Counted from the first letter of the stretch, positions 1-6,248 are shown. The stretch is DNA of 8,323 nt from Patescibacteria group bacterium (GCA_030916795.1 JAUPVZ010000031.1:1-8323), one strand, 5' to 3'. Program-made: numbers and translations. The notes: generated by a model not told the origin, from the sequence alone.

Positions 1-744
1 GTTCACTCGGTGGTGTGTGTGGGTGGAGCGCCGATTGGTCGGCAAATAGCTGATTTGCGCCACCCCAACCAGTTTGTGATTGGTACCCCAGGACGGCTAA
101 AAGATTTGATTGAAAGACGAGTATTAAACCTGTCTGGCTTTGCCACCGTCGTGCTCGACGAAGCCGACCGGATGCTGGATATGGGGTTTATCAATGATAT
201 GCGCTATATTATCGGGCTAATGCAAAAAGAACGTCACACCCTTTTCTTTTCCGCGACTTTGTCGCACGAGATTGAAAAGTTAATTCAAGATTTTCTTAAA
301 AACCCAGTTAGAATTTCGGTCAAGACTCAGGATACATCCAAAGATGTTCATCAGGATATTGTCCGTATTAGAGCGGGGGAAAACAAAATTGATGTTTTGC
401 ATAACCTATTAAAGCAAGACGACTTTTGTCGAGTACTTGTTTTCGGTCGGACTAAACATGGTGTAGAAAGATTGGCTAAAACCCTAGCTGACCGCGGTCT
501 AAGGGCCGAATCTATCCACGGCAACAAAACTCATACCAGTCGCCAACGGGCCTTGTCGGCCTTCAAAACCAACCAAGCCCAAGTGTTGGTAGCCACCGAT
601 GTGGCAGCGCGAGGTCTGGATATTGCCGACGTGTCACATGTGATAAACTTTGACCTGCCGACAACTTATGAAGATTATGTCCACCGAATTGGCCGGACAG
701 GCCGTGGGGGCAAAAAGGGGAAGGCCTTGTCATTTGTCGAATAG
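1..744 (+). CDS. DEAD-box ATP-dependent RNA helicase, 3' part (5' end outside window)
   Basis: ATP-dependent RNA unwinding or remodelling enzyme of the DEAD-box (RhlE/DeaD-like) superfamily 2. The frame is open from base 1, so the Q motif and Walker A motif I lie upstream. About 247 residues are visible. Numbering from the GTG at base 10, motif Ib TPGR is at residues 26-29, motif II DEAD at 50-53 (bases 157-168), motif III SAT at 81-83, a motif IV-like LVFGRTKHG follows, then motif V ATDVAARGLD and motif VI HRIGRTGRGG near the C-terminus. Both RecA-like lobes are therefore represented. The protein stops only a few residues after ALSFV, so the usual closing helix of lobe 2 and any basic tail are missing. 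The next gene begins 55 bases on, with a promoter candidate overlapping this gene's end. The family is certain; the subfamily and biological target cannot be told from this piece. Confidence 0.96.
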   Translation, partial: VHSVVCVGGAPIGRQIADLRHPNQFVIGTPGRLKDLIERRVLNLSGFATVVLDEADRMLDMGFINDMRYIIGLMQKERHTLFFSATLSHEIEKLIQDFLKNPVRISVKTQDTSKDVHQDIVRIRAGENKIDVLHNLLKQDDFCRVLVFGRTKHGVERLAKTLADRGLRAESIHGNKTHTSRQRALSAFKTNQAQVLVATDVAARGLDIADVSHVINFDLPTTYEDYVHRIGRTGRGGKKGKALSFVE

Positions 745-763
745 AATATAAATAGGTTATAAT
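734..763 (+). promoter_or_regulatory. Promoter candidate for the Lys-rich small gene
   Basis: TTGTCG (734-739, four of six matches to TTGACA), an 18-base spacer and a perfect TATAAT (758-763). Transcription would start near base 770, about 30 bases before the ATG at 800. The -35 element overlaps the last codons of the helicase, so the small gene could be made both from this site and by read-through. Confidence 0.5.
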
Positions 764-799
764 TTGGGAGTAGTAATAATTAATATCTAAAAAATAATT

Positions 800-928
800 A
801 TGGCGAAAAGAGCAGCTCAGGATATCAAAAATAAGACCTCGCGGTCTAAAAAGACTAAGAAGCGACTAGCGGTGAAAAAAGTAATGCTAGATGCCAAAAG
901 AGCAAAAAAGCAAAAAGGGAAGAAATAA
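800..928 (+). CDS. Very basic 42-residue Lys/Arg-rich small protein
   Basis: Open frame of 42 codons starting MAKRAAQDIK and ending QKGKK, with 15 Lys, 4 Arg and only 2 Asp: 45% basic, no Cys, no aromatic residue. This composition suits a disordered nucleic-acid-binding peptide (histone-tail-like, or a small ribosome-associated protein). I recognise no family. Support for it being real: a TATAAT-containing promoter upstream, a stop codon running straight into a strong terminator, and a composition very unlike random sequence. There is no SD before the ATG, as for most genes here. It lies after a DEAD-box helicase gene and is convergent with a SET-domain lysine methyltransferase gene, which makes a lysine-methylation substrate an attractive but unproven idea. 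Confidence 0.72.
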   Translation: MAKRAAQDIKNKTSRSKKTKKRLAVKKVMLDAKRAKKQKGKK

Positions 929-960
929 AAACAGCGCGGGCCCAAGGCTCGCGCTGTTTT
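928..960. terminator. Bidirectional intrinsic terminator between the Lys-rich gene and SET gene
   Basis: The stem ACAGCGCGGGCC (931-942) pairs with GGCTCGCGCTGT (946-957) through a three-base loop, with one G-U pair. It is flanked by AAAA at 928-931 and TTTT at 957-960, giving a U-tract on both strands. It serves the plus-strand small gene and, in the other direction, the SET gene whose stop lies at 969. Confidence 0.9.
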
Positions 961-968
961 CTATTGGT

Positions 969-1379
969 CTATTTCTTAAGCTGGCATTTTTCACAGCGGC
1001 AACCGTGGGGATTGATACGGTCATTCCAATATTCCTTGCCGTAATCATAAGTTAGTTCTTCACCAGCTTTGATATTTTTCTTGGCCATAATAAATATTCT
1101 TTTTTGGTGGATGACTGGTTCGCAATTGGGTCGGCAAGAGTGGTTGATATAGCGGGCGGAGTTGGCGCGAGCTTGGCCGTCGATAGTGATTTTGGAATTG
1201 ATTTCAAATAGATAACGACTACGACTAGTATAGGCTTCTTTTTCGCCGATCACGCGACCGACATATTCAATAATACAAGCTCCTTTTTTAATATCATCTT
1301 CCGTAAACAAGCCCAGGCCGGCGCTAGACCGCTTGGGTTTAAGTTTAAAATTGCCGGGGCTATATTTAGAAGGTTTCAT
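969..1379 (-). CDS. SET-domain protein lysine methyltransferase
   Basis: Transfers methyl groups from S-adenosylmethionine to protein lysines (family knowledge); the substrate here is unknown. The 136-residue protein is essentially a bare SET domain. GLGLF at 21-25 is the SAM-binding GxG segment, followed by IIEYVGRVI (36-44). The RYINHSCRPNCEP signature spans 76-88 (N79, H80, C82), and AGEELTYDYG (105-114) carries the catalytic tyrosine pair Y111/Y113. A post-SET-like Cys cluster CRCEKC (127-132), with C82, could bind zinc. No signal peptide or membrane segment is seen, so it is cytosolic. The start lacks an SD. A structured RNA region with its own promoter and terminator lies immediately upstream on the same strand, and the SET gene has no other obvious promoter. 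The Lys-rich 42-residue gene is convergent with it. Confidence 0.93.
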   Translation of the reverse strand: MKPSKYSPGNFKLKPKRSSAGLGLFTEDDIKKGACIIEYVGRVIGEKEAYTSRSRYLFEINSKITIDGQARANSARYINHSCRPNCEPVIHQKRIFIMAKKNIKAGEELTYDYGKEYWNDRINPHGCRCEKCQLKK

Positions 1380-1401
1380 AAATTTATTTAATGGATATTT
1401 T

Positions 1402-1430
1402 AAAAAGAAAGGCCACCTGTAGAGGTGGCC
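1402..1430 (-). terminator. Intrinsic terminator just upstream of the SET gene
   Basis: Perfect 8-bp stem GGCCACCT/AGGTGGCC (1423-1430 with 1411-1418) and a four-base loop, followed on the minus strand by TTTCTTTTT (1410-1402). It would stop transcripts coming from the promoter at 1640-1668 or from the GH18 gene. It ends about 22 bases before the SET start codon, which is the position expected of an attenuator. Confidence 0.85.
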
Positions 1431-1534
1431 GATCTGTTGCGTGTTGGCAGTTCCCGACCTGCCAAGTGCTGGTCTCTACGTACTTGTGGCTACTCATTGT
1501 CCTCTGGCAGACAATTTTCGTTTAAAAGTAGGAG

Positions 1535-1543
1535 ATTATACCA
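1535..1543 (-). promoter_or_regulatory. Internal extended -10 promoter candidate
   Basis: On the minus strand TGGTATAAT (1543-1535) matches the extended -10 consensus TGnTATAAT exactly, with no convincing -35. A start near 1528 would give a shorter RNA lacking the 5' strand of the closing helix but keeping the last two hairpins and the terminator. Such motifs can occur by chance in A/T-rich DNA. Confidence 0.35.
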
Positions 1544-1639
1544 TTATCCAGATTTGGAGTTATGGTAAATCCAGCCCCAACTAACTCCTTTTTGGGTGTG
1601 GCCCGATATACCACCATAAACGACGCAACAGCTGGGGGT

Positions 1640-1668
1640 ATATTATTGTATCTATTTAGGTCTGTCAA
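1640..1668 (-). promoter_or_regulatory. Near-consensus sigma70-type promoter for the structured RNA
   Basis: On the minus strand TTGACA (1668-1663), a 17-base spacer and TAATAT (1645-1640). The -35 and the spacing are perfect, and the -10 is close to consensus. It starts about 20 bases after the GH18 stop codon and points toward SET, with transcription predicted to begin near 1633. Confidence 0.8.
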
Positions 1669-1688
1669 ATAGTATCAATCCAACGATT

Positions 1689-2879
1689 CTATTTAATAAG
1701 CCCCCAAATTTTCTTATCCTCTCCACCGTCAATTTTAAATATAGCCACCCCGCGCAAATCAAATTCCTTGGCCAGATTTATTTTTTGTTTAATTGCTCCA
1801 GCGTCGCTCCAGGAAACATAATTAAATTTGATAGTTTCGCCGGTTTGGTTGGCATAAGCGAGCGCTCGCGCCGCCACTTCTAAACCTTTGGGCGTATTTT
1901 TGGGAATAGAGATAGACTTGGACAATTTTACTTCAGAATTTTTGGGCAGGTAGGAAAACGCTAGCTCGCCCGCCGAATTGGTGCTTGCTTTAGTCTTGTA
2001 TTTTTTGGCGGTCTTTACTCCATATTCTGGATTGAGCGCCCATAGCTTTTTGTAACTTCGGTACCAATTGGGCGAGACGGTTATTTCGTGTTCGGCACCG
2101 TAAGTGGGGATACCCAACATTATTTTTTCCTTAGGGACTGTTTGTAGAGCTAGAACAACAACTTTGCGGGCCCAATCGACATCGGCCGTGGGGGCATAAG
2201 GGGTACCTTTTTTGGTCTCATTTAAGACAATATCTGCTCGTTGTTGATCATAAGCCATAATCTGGAATACATCACAGGCTCGGCCTAATCTAATATAGTC
2301 GTTGGCATAGATTAGTGGGTTGGGGATTGTTTTATATAGTGACTCGGGCGGGGTACGGGCTTCGATAGTACAAACTAGAGTTTTGTCTTTCAGCTTATTT
2401 TTTAGTTCTTCAATAAATAGAGAAAATGAATCTTTGGTTTGGGCCTGCTTGCCCTCATAGTCGATATCGATGCCATCGTATTTGCCGTCTTCTACCAAAG
2501 TGATGATATTTTCAATATGTTGAGCCCGGCTGGTCGGATTGGATAAAATATTTTGCATGGCGGTGGCATCGCTCCACATAATAGTGGGTATAACCGCGAC
2601 GTTTTTGGTGCGAGCCTCTTTGAACAAGCGCGTCCAGACACTCTTTTCCATATCCGACATGGCGTGTATGGTGCCATCTTTTTTAACAGTAAAGGTAAAT
2701 GGGTAGATAGCATCAAGTTTGGCCAAATTAGTGCGGGCATCTTTGGTGGCAGCTGTGGCGCTCCAGTAGGGGATCCAACCAGCAACTTTTAGGTCGGCCG
2801 AACTAGCTAAACTTTGCTGGGCCCAAAGTAGATTGATAGATATGACAAATAATAAAATAAGAGTATTTTGTTTTAACAT
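1689..2879 (-). CDS. Secreted glycoside hydrolase family 18 protein (YaaH/chitinase-like)
   Basis: GH18 enzymes cleave beta-1,4-linked N-acetylhexosamine polymers; YaaH/SleL-type members act on peptidoglycan or related wall glycans (family knowledge). The 396-residue protein begins with a lipid-free signal peptide (about residues 1-26, hydrophobic LILLFVISINLLWA, then AQQSLASSA). The mature part opens with VAGWIPYWS (32-40), the first barrel strand. The catalytic DxxDxDxE motif is intact as DGIDIDYE (135-142), with E142 the expected acid. IMAYDQ (207-212), GIPTYG (256-261) and YVSW (354-357) match further barrel strands and substrate-binding positions. The C-terminal LRGVAIFKIDGGED closes the barrel. 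No LysM, SLH or anchor domain is present, so it is probably exported free. It is divergent from the membrane-protein gene. No terminator of its own is visible before the promoter at 1668, so read-through into the RNA region is likely. Confidence 0.9.
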   Translation of the reverse strand: MLKQNTLILLFVISINLLWAQQSLASSADLKVAGWIPYWSATAATKDARTNLAKLDAIYPFTFTVKKDGTIHAMSDMEKSVWTRLFKEARTKNVAVIPTIMWSDATAMQNILSNPTSRAQHIENIITLVEDGKYDGIDIDYEGKQAQTKDSFSLFIEELKNKLKDKTLVCTIEARTPPESLYKTIPNPLIYANDYIRLGRACDVFQIMAYDQQRADIVLNETKKGTPYAPTADVDWARKVVVLALQTVPKEKIMLGIPTYGAEHEITVSPNWYRSYKKLWALNPEYGVKTAKKYKTKASTNSAGELAFSYLPKNSEVKLSKSISIPKNTPKGLEVAARALAYANQTGETIKFNYVSWSDAGAIKQKINLAKEFDLRGVAIFKIDGGEDKKIWGLIK

Positions 2880-2998
2880 AGTGGCAGTATAGCTAAAAAA
2901 TTTTAAATAATACAGACTGGCCCAAGTAGTGGAAAAGTTTTTTCATTTACAGAAAAATCTATTATATAATTATACAAATTAATAGTTATAATAATTTC
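2880..2998. promoter_or_regulatory. Divergent A/T-rich promoter region between GH18 and membrane-protein genes
   Basis: Plus strand: TATAAT occurs at 2965-2970 and again at 2987-2992, only six bases before the ATG at 2999; TTTACA lies at 2946-2951. Minus strand: TATTAT (2912-2907) has TTTCCA (2935-2930) 17 bases upstream, and TATACT (2891-2886) lies six bases before the GH18 ATG. Both genes must start here because they diverge, but which hexamers are used cannot be decided. Neither start has an SD. Confidence 0.5.
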
Positions 2999-3388
2999 AT
3001 GGAATTATCGATTTTTCTTTCACAGGCCATTGGTATTTATTTGATACTGATCGGTCTAATCTGTGTCACTCGTCGCAAGATGATGATGGCGGCGGTGGCC
3101 GAGATGATGAGCAACAAAGCGATTATCTATTTGGTTGGCATTCTAGAGCTTTTGGCTGGTATTGGTTTGGTTTTAGTCCACAATATTTGGGCCTATGACC
3201 CAATTGTCATTGTGACCTTGGTAGGGTGGCTGATGTTAATCGAGGCCATCGCTTACCTAGTATTGCCATATCGCATAGTTTATAAACTGGTTCGCCGTTT
3301 CAATACCAAAAAGTGGTATATCGGTGGCGGTTTGGTGTCTATTGTATTGGGTGGGTATTTGGTGGCGGTTGGGTTTGGGTTGATTTAG
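2999..3388 (+). CDS. Small integral membrane protein with four predicted helices
   Basis: 129 residues with four hydrophobic stretches at about 5-23, 41-61, 68-90 and 107-128. The loops are rich in basic residues: TRRK at 24-27, and YRIVYKLVRRFNTKK at 91-105 between helices 3 and 4. The positive-inside rule therefore puts those two loops in the cytoplasm, and both ends outside. Glycine-rich packing (GGGLVSIVLGGY, 109-120) marks helix 4. No catalytic or ligand-binding motif is visible, and I do not recognise the family, so the function is unknown. It has its own A/T-rich promoter region and ends in a strong terminator, so it is probably monocistronic. It stands between a secreted GH18 protein and a VanY peptidase, which weakly suggests an envelope role. 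The start has no SD, and a TATAAT six bases upstream would allow a leaderless transcript. Confidence 0.85.
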   Translation: MELSIFLSQAIGIYLILIGLICVTRRKMMMAAVAEMMSNKAIIYLVGILELLAGIGLVLVHNIWAYDPIVIVTLVGWLMLIEAIAYLVLPYRIVYKLVRRFNTKKWYIGGGLVSIVLGGYLVAVGFGLI

Positions 3389-3396
3389 GAGAGGGT

Positions 3397-3435
3397 AAAA
3401 CCCCCCAGAGCGCCGCAGGCGCTCTGGGGGGTTTT
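3397..3435. terminator. Very strong bidirectional intrinsic terminator
   Basis: A perfect 18-bp stem: AAAACCCCCCAGAGCGCC (3397-3414) pairs with 3418-3435 through the three-base loop GCA, and the outer A/T pairs supply the U-tract on either strand. It lies 9 bases after the membrane-protein stop and insulates the VanY gene that starts at 3472. Confidence 0.95.
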
Positions 3436-3439
3436 GTGT

Positions 3440-3445
3440 TAGAAT
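3440..3445 (+). promoter_or_regulatory. Possible -10 element for the VanY-like gene
   Basis: TAGAAT (3440-3445) lies 26 bases before the ATG at 3472 and right after the preceding terminator, so the gene must be started in this 36-base gap. A matching -35 would have to lie inside the terminator stem, and none is convincing. TTAGAATA is also found just before gpmI. Confidence 0.3.
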
Positions 3446-3471
3446 ATCTCAATTAGAAATATTTTATTCCT

Positions 3472-4350
3472 ATGTCATTTAAAAACAGTGAAGCTTGGTT
3501 TTGGGTGGCGGTCGTTCTTTTGGCTGGTGTTTTGACCCTAGGTGGGGTGGTGTATTGGCTGTGGGCTGGGACAGCGGTGGTAAATTCTGATTTGGCTTCG
3601 ACTACGCTCGCTTTGAAATTAAGAAATGATGAACTGACAAAGCTTCACAATGAAAATGCCGATCTAAGCCAAGATTTGCACAAGGAAAAAAACAAAAACA
3701 ATGAATTTGAGGAGCAGATTGAAGATATTACCGACACGGTGGGAACCTTGGAAAAGTGGAGCCAGACCGACCCAGAATTGTTGCAAAAATATTCCAAGGT
3801 GATTTTCTTAAATGAAAATTATATTCCCAGTGAATTGGCCGATATTCCTGAAAATTATCTTTATGACCAGAATAAAAAATTGTCTATCCATGCCGAAATA
3901 AAAGACCGGCTGTTAGACATGGTAGACGATGCTAAAGATGACGGAGTAGATATAAAGCTTGTGTCGGCTTACCGGTCTTTTGGTGCACAATCATCGCTTA
4001 AAAATAGCTATGCTGTTACCTATGGGGCTGGCACGGCCAACCAGTTTTCGGCTGACCAAGGGTATTCGGAACATCAGCTTGGTACAACAATAGATTTTAC
4101 CACCAGCGAAATATCAGCTATCTTTACTGGTTTTGAGCAAACCAAAGCATATAAGTGGTTGGCGGAAAATGGATATAAATATGGATTTATAATGTCCTAC
4201 CCCAAGGGTAATACTTATTACCAATATGAACCATGGCATTGGCGCTTTGTGGGCAAAGATTTGGCACGGGATTTACACAAGTCGGGTAAAAACTTTTATG
4301 ATTTAGACCAACGGGAATTGGATAAATATTTGGTCGAGTTTTTTGACTGA
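3472..4350 (+). CDS. Membrane-anchored VanY-type D-alanyl-D-alanine carboxypeptidase (peptidase M15B)
   Basis: Zinc peptidase expected to remove the terminal D-Ala from peptidoglycan stem peptides outside the membrane (family knowledge). The 292-residue protein has a single N-terminal membrane helix at about 9-33 with little that looks like a cleavage site. A charged coiled-coil-like segment rich in Lys, Glu, Asp and Asn follows (about 45-95) and could act as a stalk. The catalytic domain is at about 105-280. Its motifs are intact: VSAYRSF (164-170), SEHQLGTTIDF (199-209) supplying zinc ligands H201 and D208, and EPWHWRFVG (253-261) supplying the catalytic Glu E253 and third ligand H256. It is monocistronic: a strong terminator precedes it and the next gene has its own signals. 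No SD precedes the ATG. Vancomycin resistance should not be inferred, since no vanRS/HAX genes are present; ordinary wall trimming is more likely. Confidence 0.93.
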   Translation: MSFKNSEAWFWVAVVLLAGVLTLGGVVYWLWAGTAVVNSDLASTTLALKLRNDELTKLHNENADLSQDLHKEKNKNNEFEEQIEDITDTVGTLEKWSQTDPELLQKYSKVIFLNENYIPSELADIPENYLYDQNKKLSIHAEIKDRLLDMVDDAKDDGVDIKLVSAYRSFGAQSSLKNSYAVTYGAGTANQFSADQGYSEHQLGTTIDFTTSEISAIFTGFEQTKAYKWLAENGYKYGFIMSYPKGNTYYQYEPWHWRFVGKDLARDLHKSGKNFYDLDQRELDKYLVEFFD

Positions 4351-4355
4351 TTTAT

Positions 4356-4412
4356 TTGACATATTTCTCCCTGAGTGCGAGAAATGTAGATAGAAAATGC
4401 CACACCGTGGCA
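4356..4412 (+). promoter_or_regulatory. -35 box and paired hairpins upstream of the 80-residue gene
   Basis: A perfect TTGACA (4356-4361) starts six bases after the VanY stop. It is followed by an inverted repeat ATTTCTC/GAGAAAT (4364-4370 with 4379-4385, nine-base loop) and a second hairpin TGCCAC/GTGGCA (4398-4403 with 4407-4412, three-base loop). No good -10 stands 16-18 bases from TTGACA (the best is GAGAAA or AGAAAT), so promoter use is uncertain. The first repeat could be an operator, and the second would sit in the mRNA leader four bases before the SD. Neither has a U-tract, so they are not terminators for VanY. Confidence 0.4.
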
Positions 4413-4416
4413 AAAG

Positions 4417-4422
4417 AGGAGG
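4417..4422 (+). promoter_or_regulatory. Perfect SD that fixes the start of the 80-residue gene
   Basis: AGGAGG, eight bases before the ATG at 4431. It decides against an earlier in-frame start at 4356, which would overlap the TTGACA box and the hairpins. It is unusual here because most genes in the window have no SD. Confidence 0.9.
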
Positions 4423-4430
4423 AAGAAACG

Positions 4431-4673
4431 ATGCCAATTTCAAGCGAGCCACCAGCTGTGGCTGTTCTCCGCTGTGGTATATCCCCACCAGATTTCCCGG
4501 CTGGGGTTAAATGCGAGGCGGGGGTCAGGTATCTTTTTCCTGACCCGCGAGTTACAGTTGTCATTAATGATGGCAATATCGTTTTCACCACCTATGGGGT
4601 ATCGGTGGTGATGCTGGCCGATGATGTGGTGGAGGTGCGTGTGGGCGGGAAGAGGGTATATCCCGTCAAATAA
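4431..4673 (+). CDS. Unrecognised 80-residue beta-rich protein
   Basis: 80 residues from the SD-supported ATG. The first half, MPISSEPPAVAVLRCGI then PPDFPAGVKC, is Pro-rich and has the only two Cys (15 and 28). The second half alternates hydrophobic and polar residues as in a small beta-sheet or barrel (VTVVINDGNIVFTTYG, then SVVMLADDVVEVRVGG), ending KRVYPVK. No signal peptide or membrane helix is seen. I recognise no family and assign no function. It forms a self-contained unit with a TTGACA box, SD and terminator, between the VanY-like gene and eno. The DNA is unusually rich in perfect inverted repeats: 4447-4452 with 4458-4463, 4522-4529 with 4539-4546, and 4585-4592 with 4604-4611. The mRNA should therefore be strongly folded. 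The beta-strand pattern argues that it really is coding. Confidence 0.75.
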   Translation: MPISSEPPAVAVLRCGISPPDFPAGVKCEAGVRYLFPDPRVTVVINDGNIVFTTYGVSVVMLADDVVEVRVGGKRVYPVK

Positions 4674-4689
4674 ACAGGGAACGTGTCTT

Positions 4690-4722
4690 GGGCTTTGCAT
4701 AATGCAAGGCCCATTACTTTTT
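4690..4722 (+). terminator. Intrinsic terminator of the 80-residue gene
   Basis: GGGCTTTGCA (4690-4699) pairs with TGCAAGGCCC (4703-4712) through a three-base TAA loop with one G-U pair, followed by ATTACTTTTT. It lies 16 bases after the stop and separates this gene from eno. Confidence 0.88.
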
Positions 4723-4740
4723 ATAGTGGAAAAGTGCCAG

Positions 4741-4770
4741 TTGCTGAAGAGATGTCTAAAATGATAAAGT
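4741..4770 (+). promoter_or_regulatory. Weak promoter candidate for eno
   Basis: TTGCTG (4741-4746), an 18-base spacer and TAAAGT (4765-4770, four of six matches), giving a start near 4777. The terminator at 4690-4722 means eno must start in this 77-base gap, but the boxes are imperfect and the A/T-rich stretch 4771-4799 offers other choices. Confidence 0.3.
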
Positions 4771-4784
4771 AGTAACTTAATTAG

Positions 4785-6080
<1,296 letters not shown>

Positions 6081-6083
6081 GAC

Positions 6084-6248
6084 GCTCACCTCACTTCCTT
6101 TTCCAAACACAGAAAACCACTCCAGCGAGTGGTTTTCTTCTGCTCCAGCGGGGCCGTTTGGCCTCGTGCCTGTTGGCACAAATTCTCCAAAGGCCAAAAC
6201 CCTGCCGGCCTACACCTCCGCAAGGTTTGGAAAAGGAAGGAGGTTCGC
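6084..6248. other. Multi-branched base-paired element after eno (candidate structured RNA or inverted-repeat element)
   Basis: Starting three bases after the eno stop, CTTCCTTTTCCAAAC (6094-6108) is the exact complement of GTTTGGAAAAGGAAG (6225-6239). Pairing continues outward as ACCTC/GAGGT across a one-base bulge (A6093), then GC/GC across a small internal loop, making about 22 bp in all. Enclosed are a perfect 12-bp hairpin (6111-6138) and a bulged stem: GGCCG plus TTTGGCCT (6152-6164) with AGGCCAAA (6191-6198) and CGGCC (6206-6210). That stem is capped by GTGCC/GGCAC (6166-6170 with 6175-6179). The result is a three-helix junction. Read on the plus strand it would be an eno 3' UTR or processed RNA; as DNA it could be a non-autonomous inverted-repeat element. 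It is not coding. Confidence 0.6.
6111..6138. terminator. eno: Hairpin acting as probable eno terminator
   Basis: Perfect 12-bp stem AGAAAACCACTC/GAGTGGTTTTCT with a four-base loop CAGC. The T's are partly within the stem and the tail after it is only TCTGC, so it is weaker than the other terminators here. It is also the first internal hairpin of the larger element spanning 6084-6248. Confidence 0.6.

Larger units (their letters stand above)
1402..1633 (-). ncRNA. Candidate structured small RNA or attenuator leader upstream of SET
   Basis: This fills most of the 309-base gap between the GH18 and SET genes. A near-consensus promoter predicts a start near 1633. CTGTTGCGT at the 5' end (1631-1623) is perfectly complementary to ACGCAACAG (1442-1434), just before the terminator hairpin, so a 9-bp helix closes a domain of about 198 bases. 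Inside it, in transcript order, are a GTGG/CCAC hairpin (1611-1614 with 1598-1601), a 7-bp stem GGAGTTA/TAACTCC (1588-1582 with 1562-1556), a 6-bp stem ATTGTC/GACAAT (1515-1510 with 1501-1496), and a 7-bp stem TTGGCAG/CTGCCAA (1465-1459 with 1450-1444). I cannot match it to 6S RNA, tmRNA, SRP RNA, RNase P or a known riboswitch by eye. It could be a free RNA ending at the terminator or the 5' leader of SET. Confidence 0.6.

Noticed and set aside
1402..1633. Known RNA classes (6S, tmRNA, SRP, RNase P, SAM or SAH riboswitch)
   Set aside because: None of the signature sequences I know for these is visible: no tRNA-like CCA end, no SRP apical loop motif, no RNase P core, no SAM or SAH aptamer core. 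A covariance-model search would be decisive.
3472..4350. Vancomycin-resistance gene
   Set aside because: VanY-type carboxypeptidases are common housekeeping wall enzymes, and no van ligase, dehydrogenase, dipeptidase or two-component genes are present.
4356..4430. Upstream in-frame start for the 80-residue gene giving 105 residues
   Set aside because: It would begin on the TTG of the TTGACA box, has no SD and runs through two hairpins, while the ATG at 4431 has a perfect SD.
2927..4735. Exact 12-base repeat TAGTGGAAAAGT at 2927-2938 and 4724-4735, both upstream of genes
   Set aside because: A shared 12-mer is expected about once or more by chance in a sequence this long, and the two copies lie at different distances from their genes with different flanks.
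6084..6248. Retron msr-msd RNA or integron attC site
   Set aside because: No reverse transcriptase or integrase gene is near, and the ends lack the RYYYAAC and GTTRRRY core sites expected of attC.
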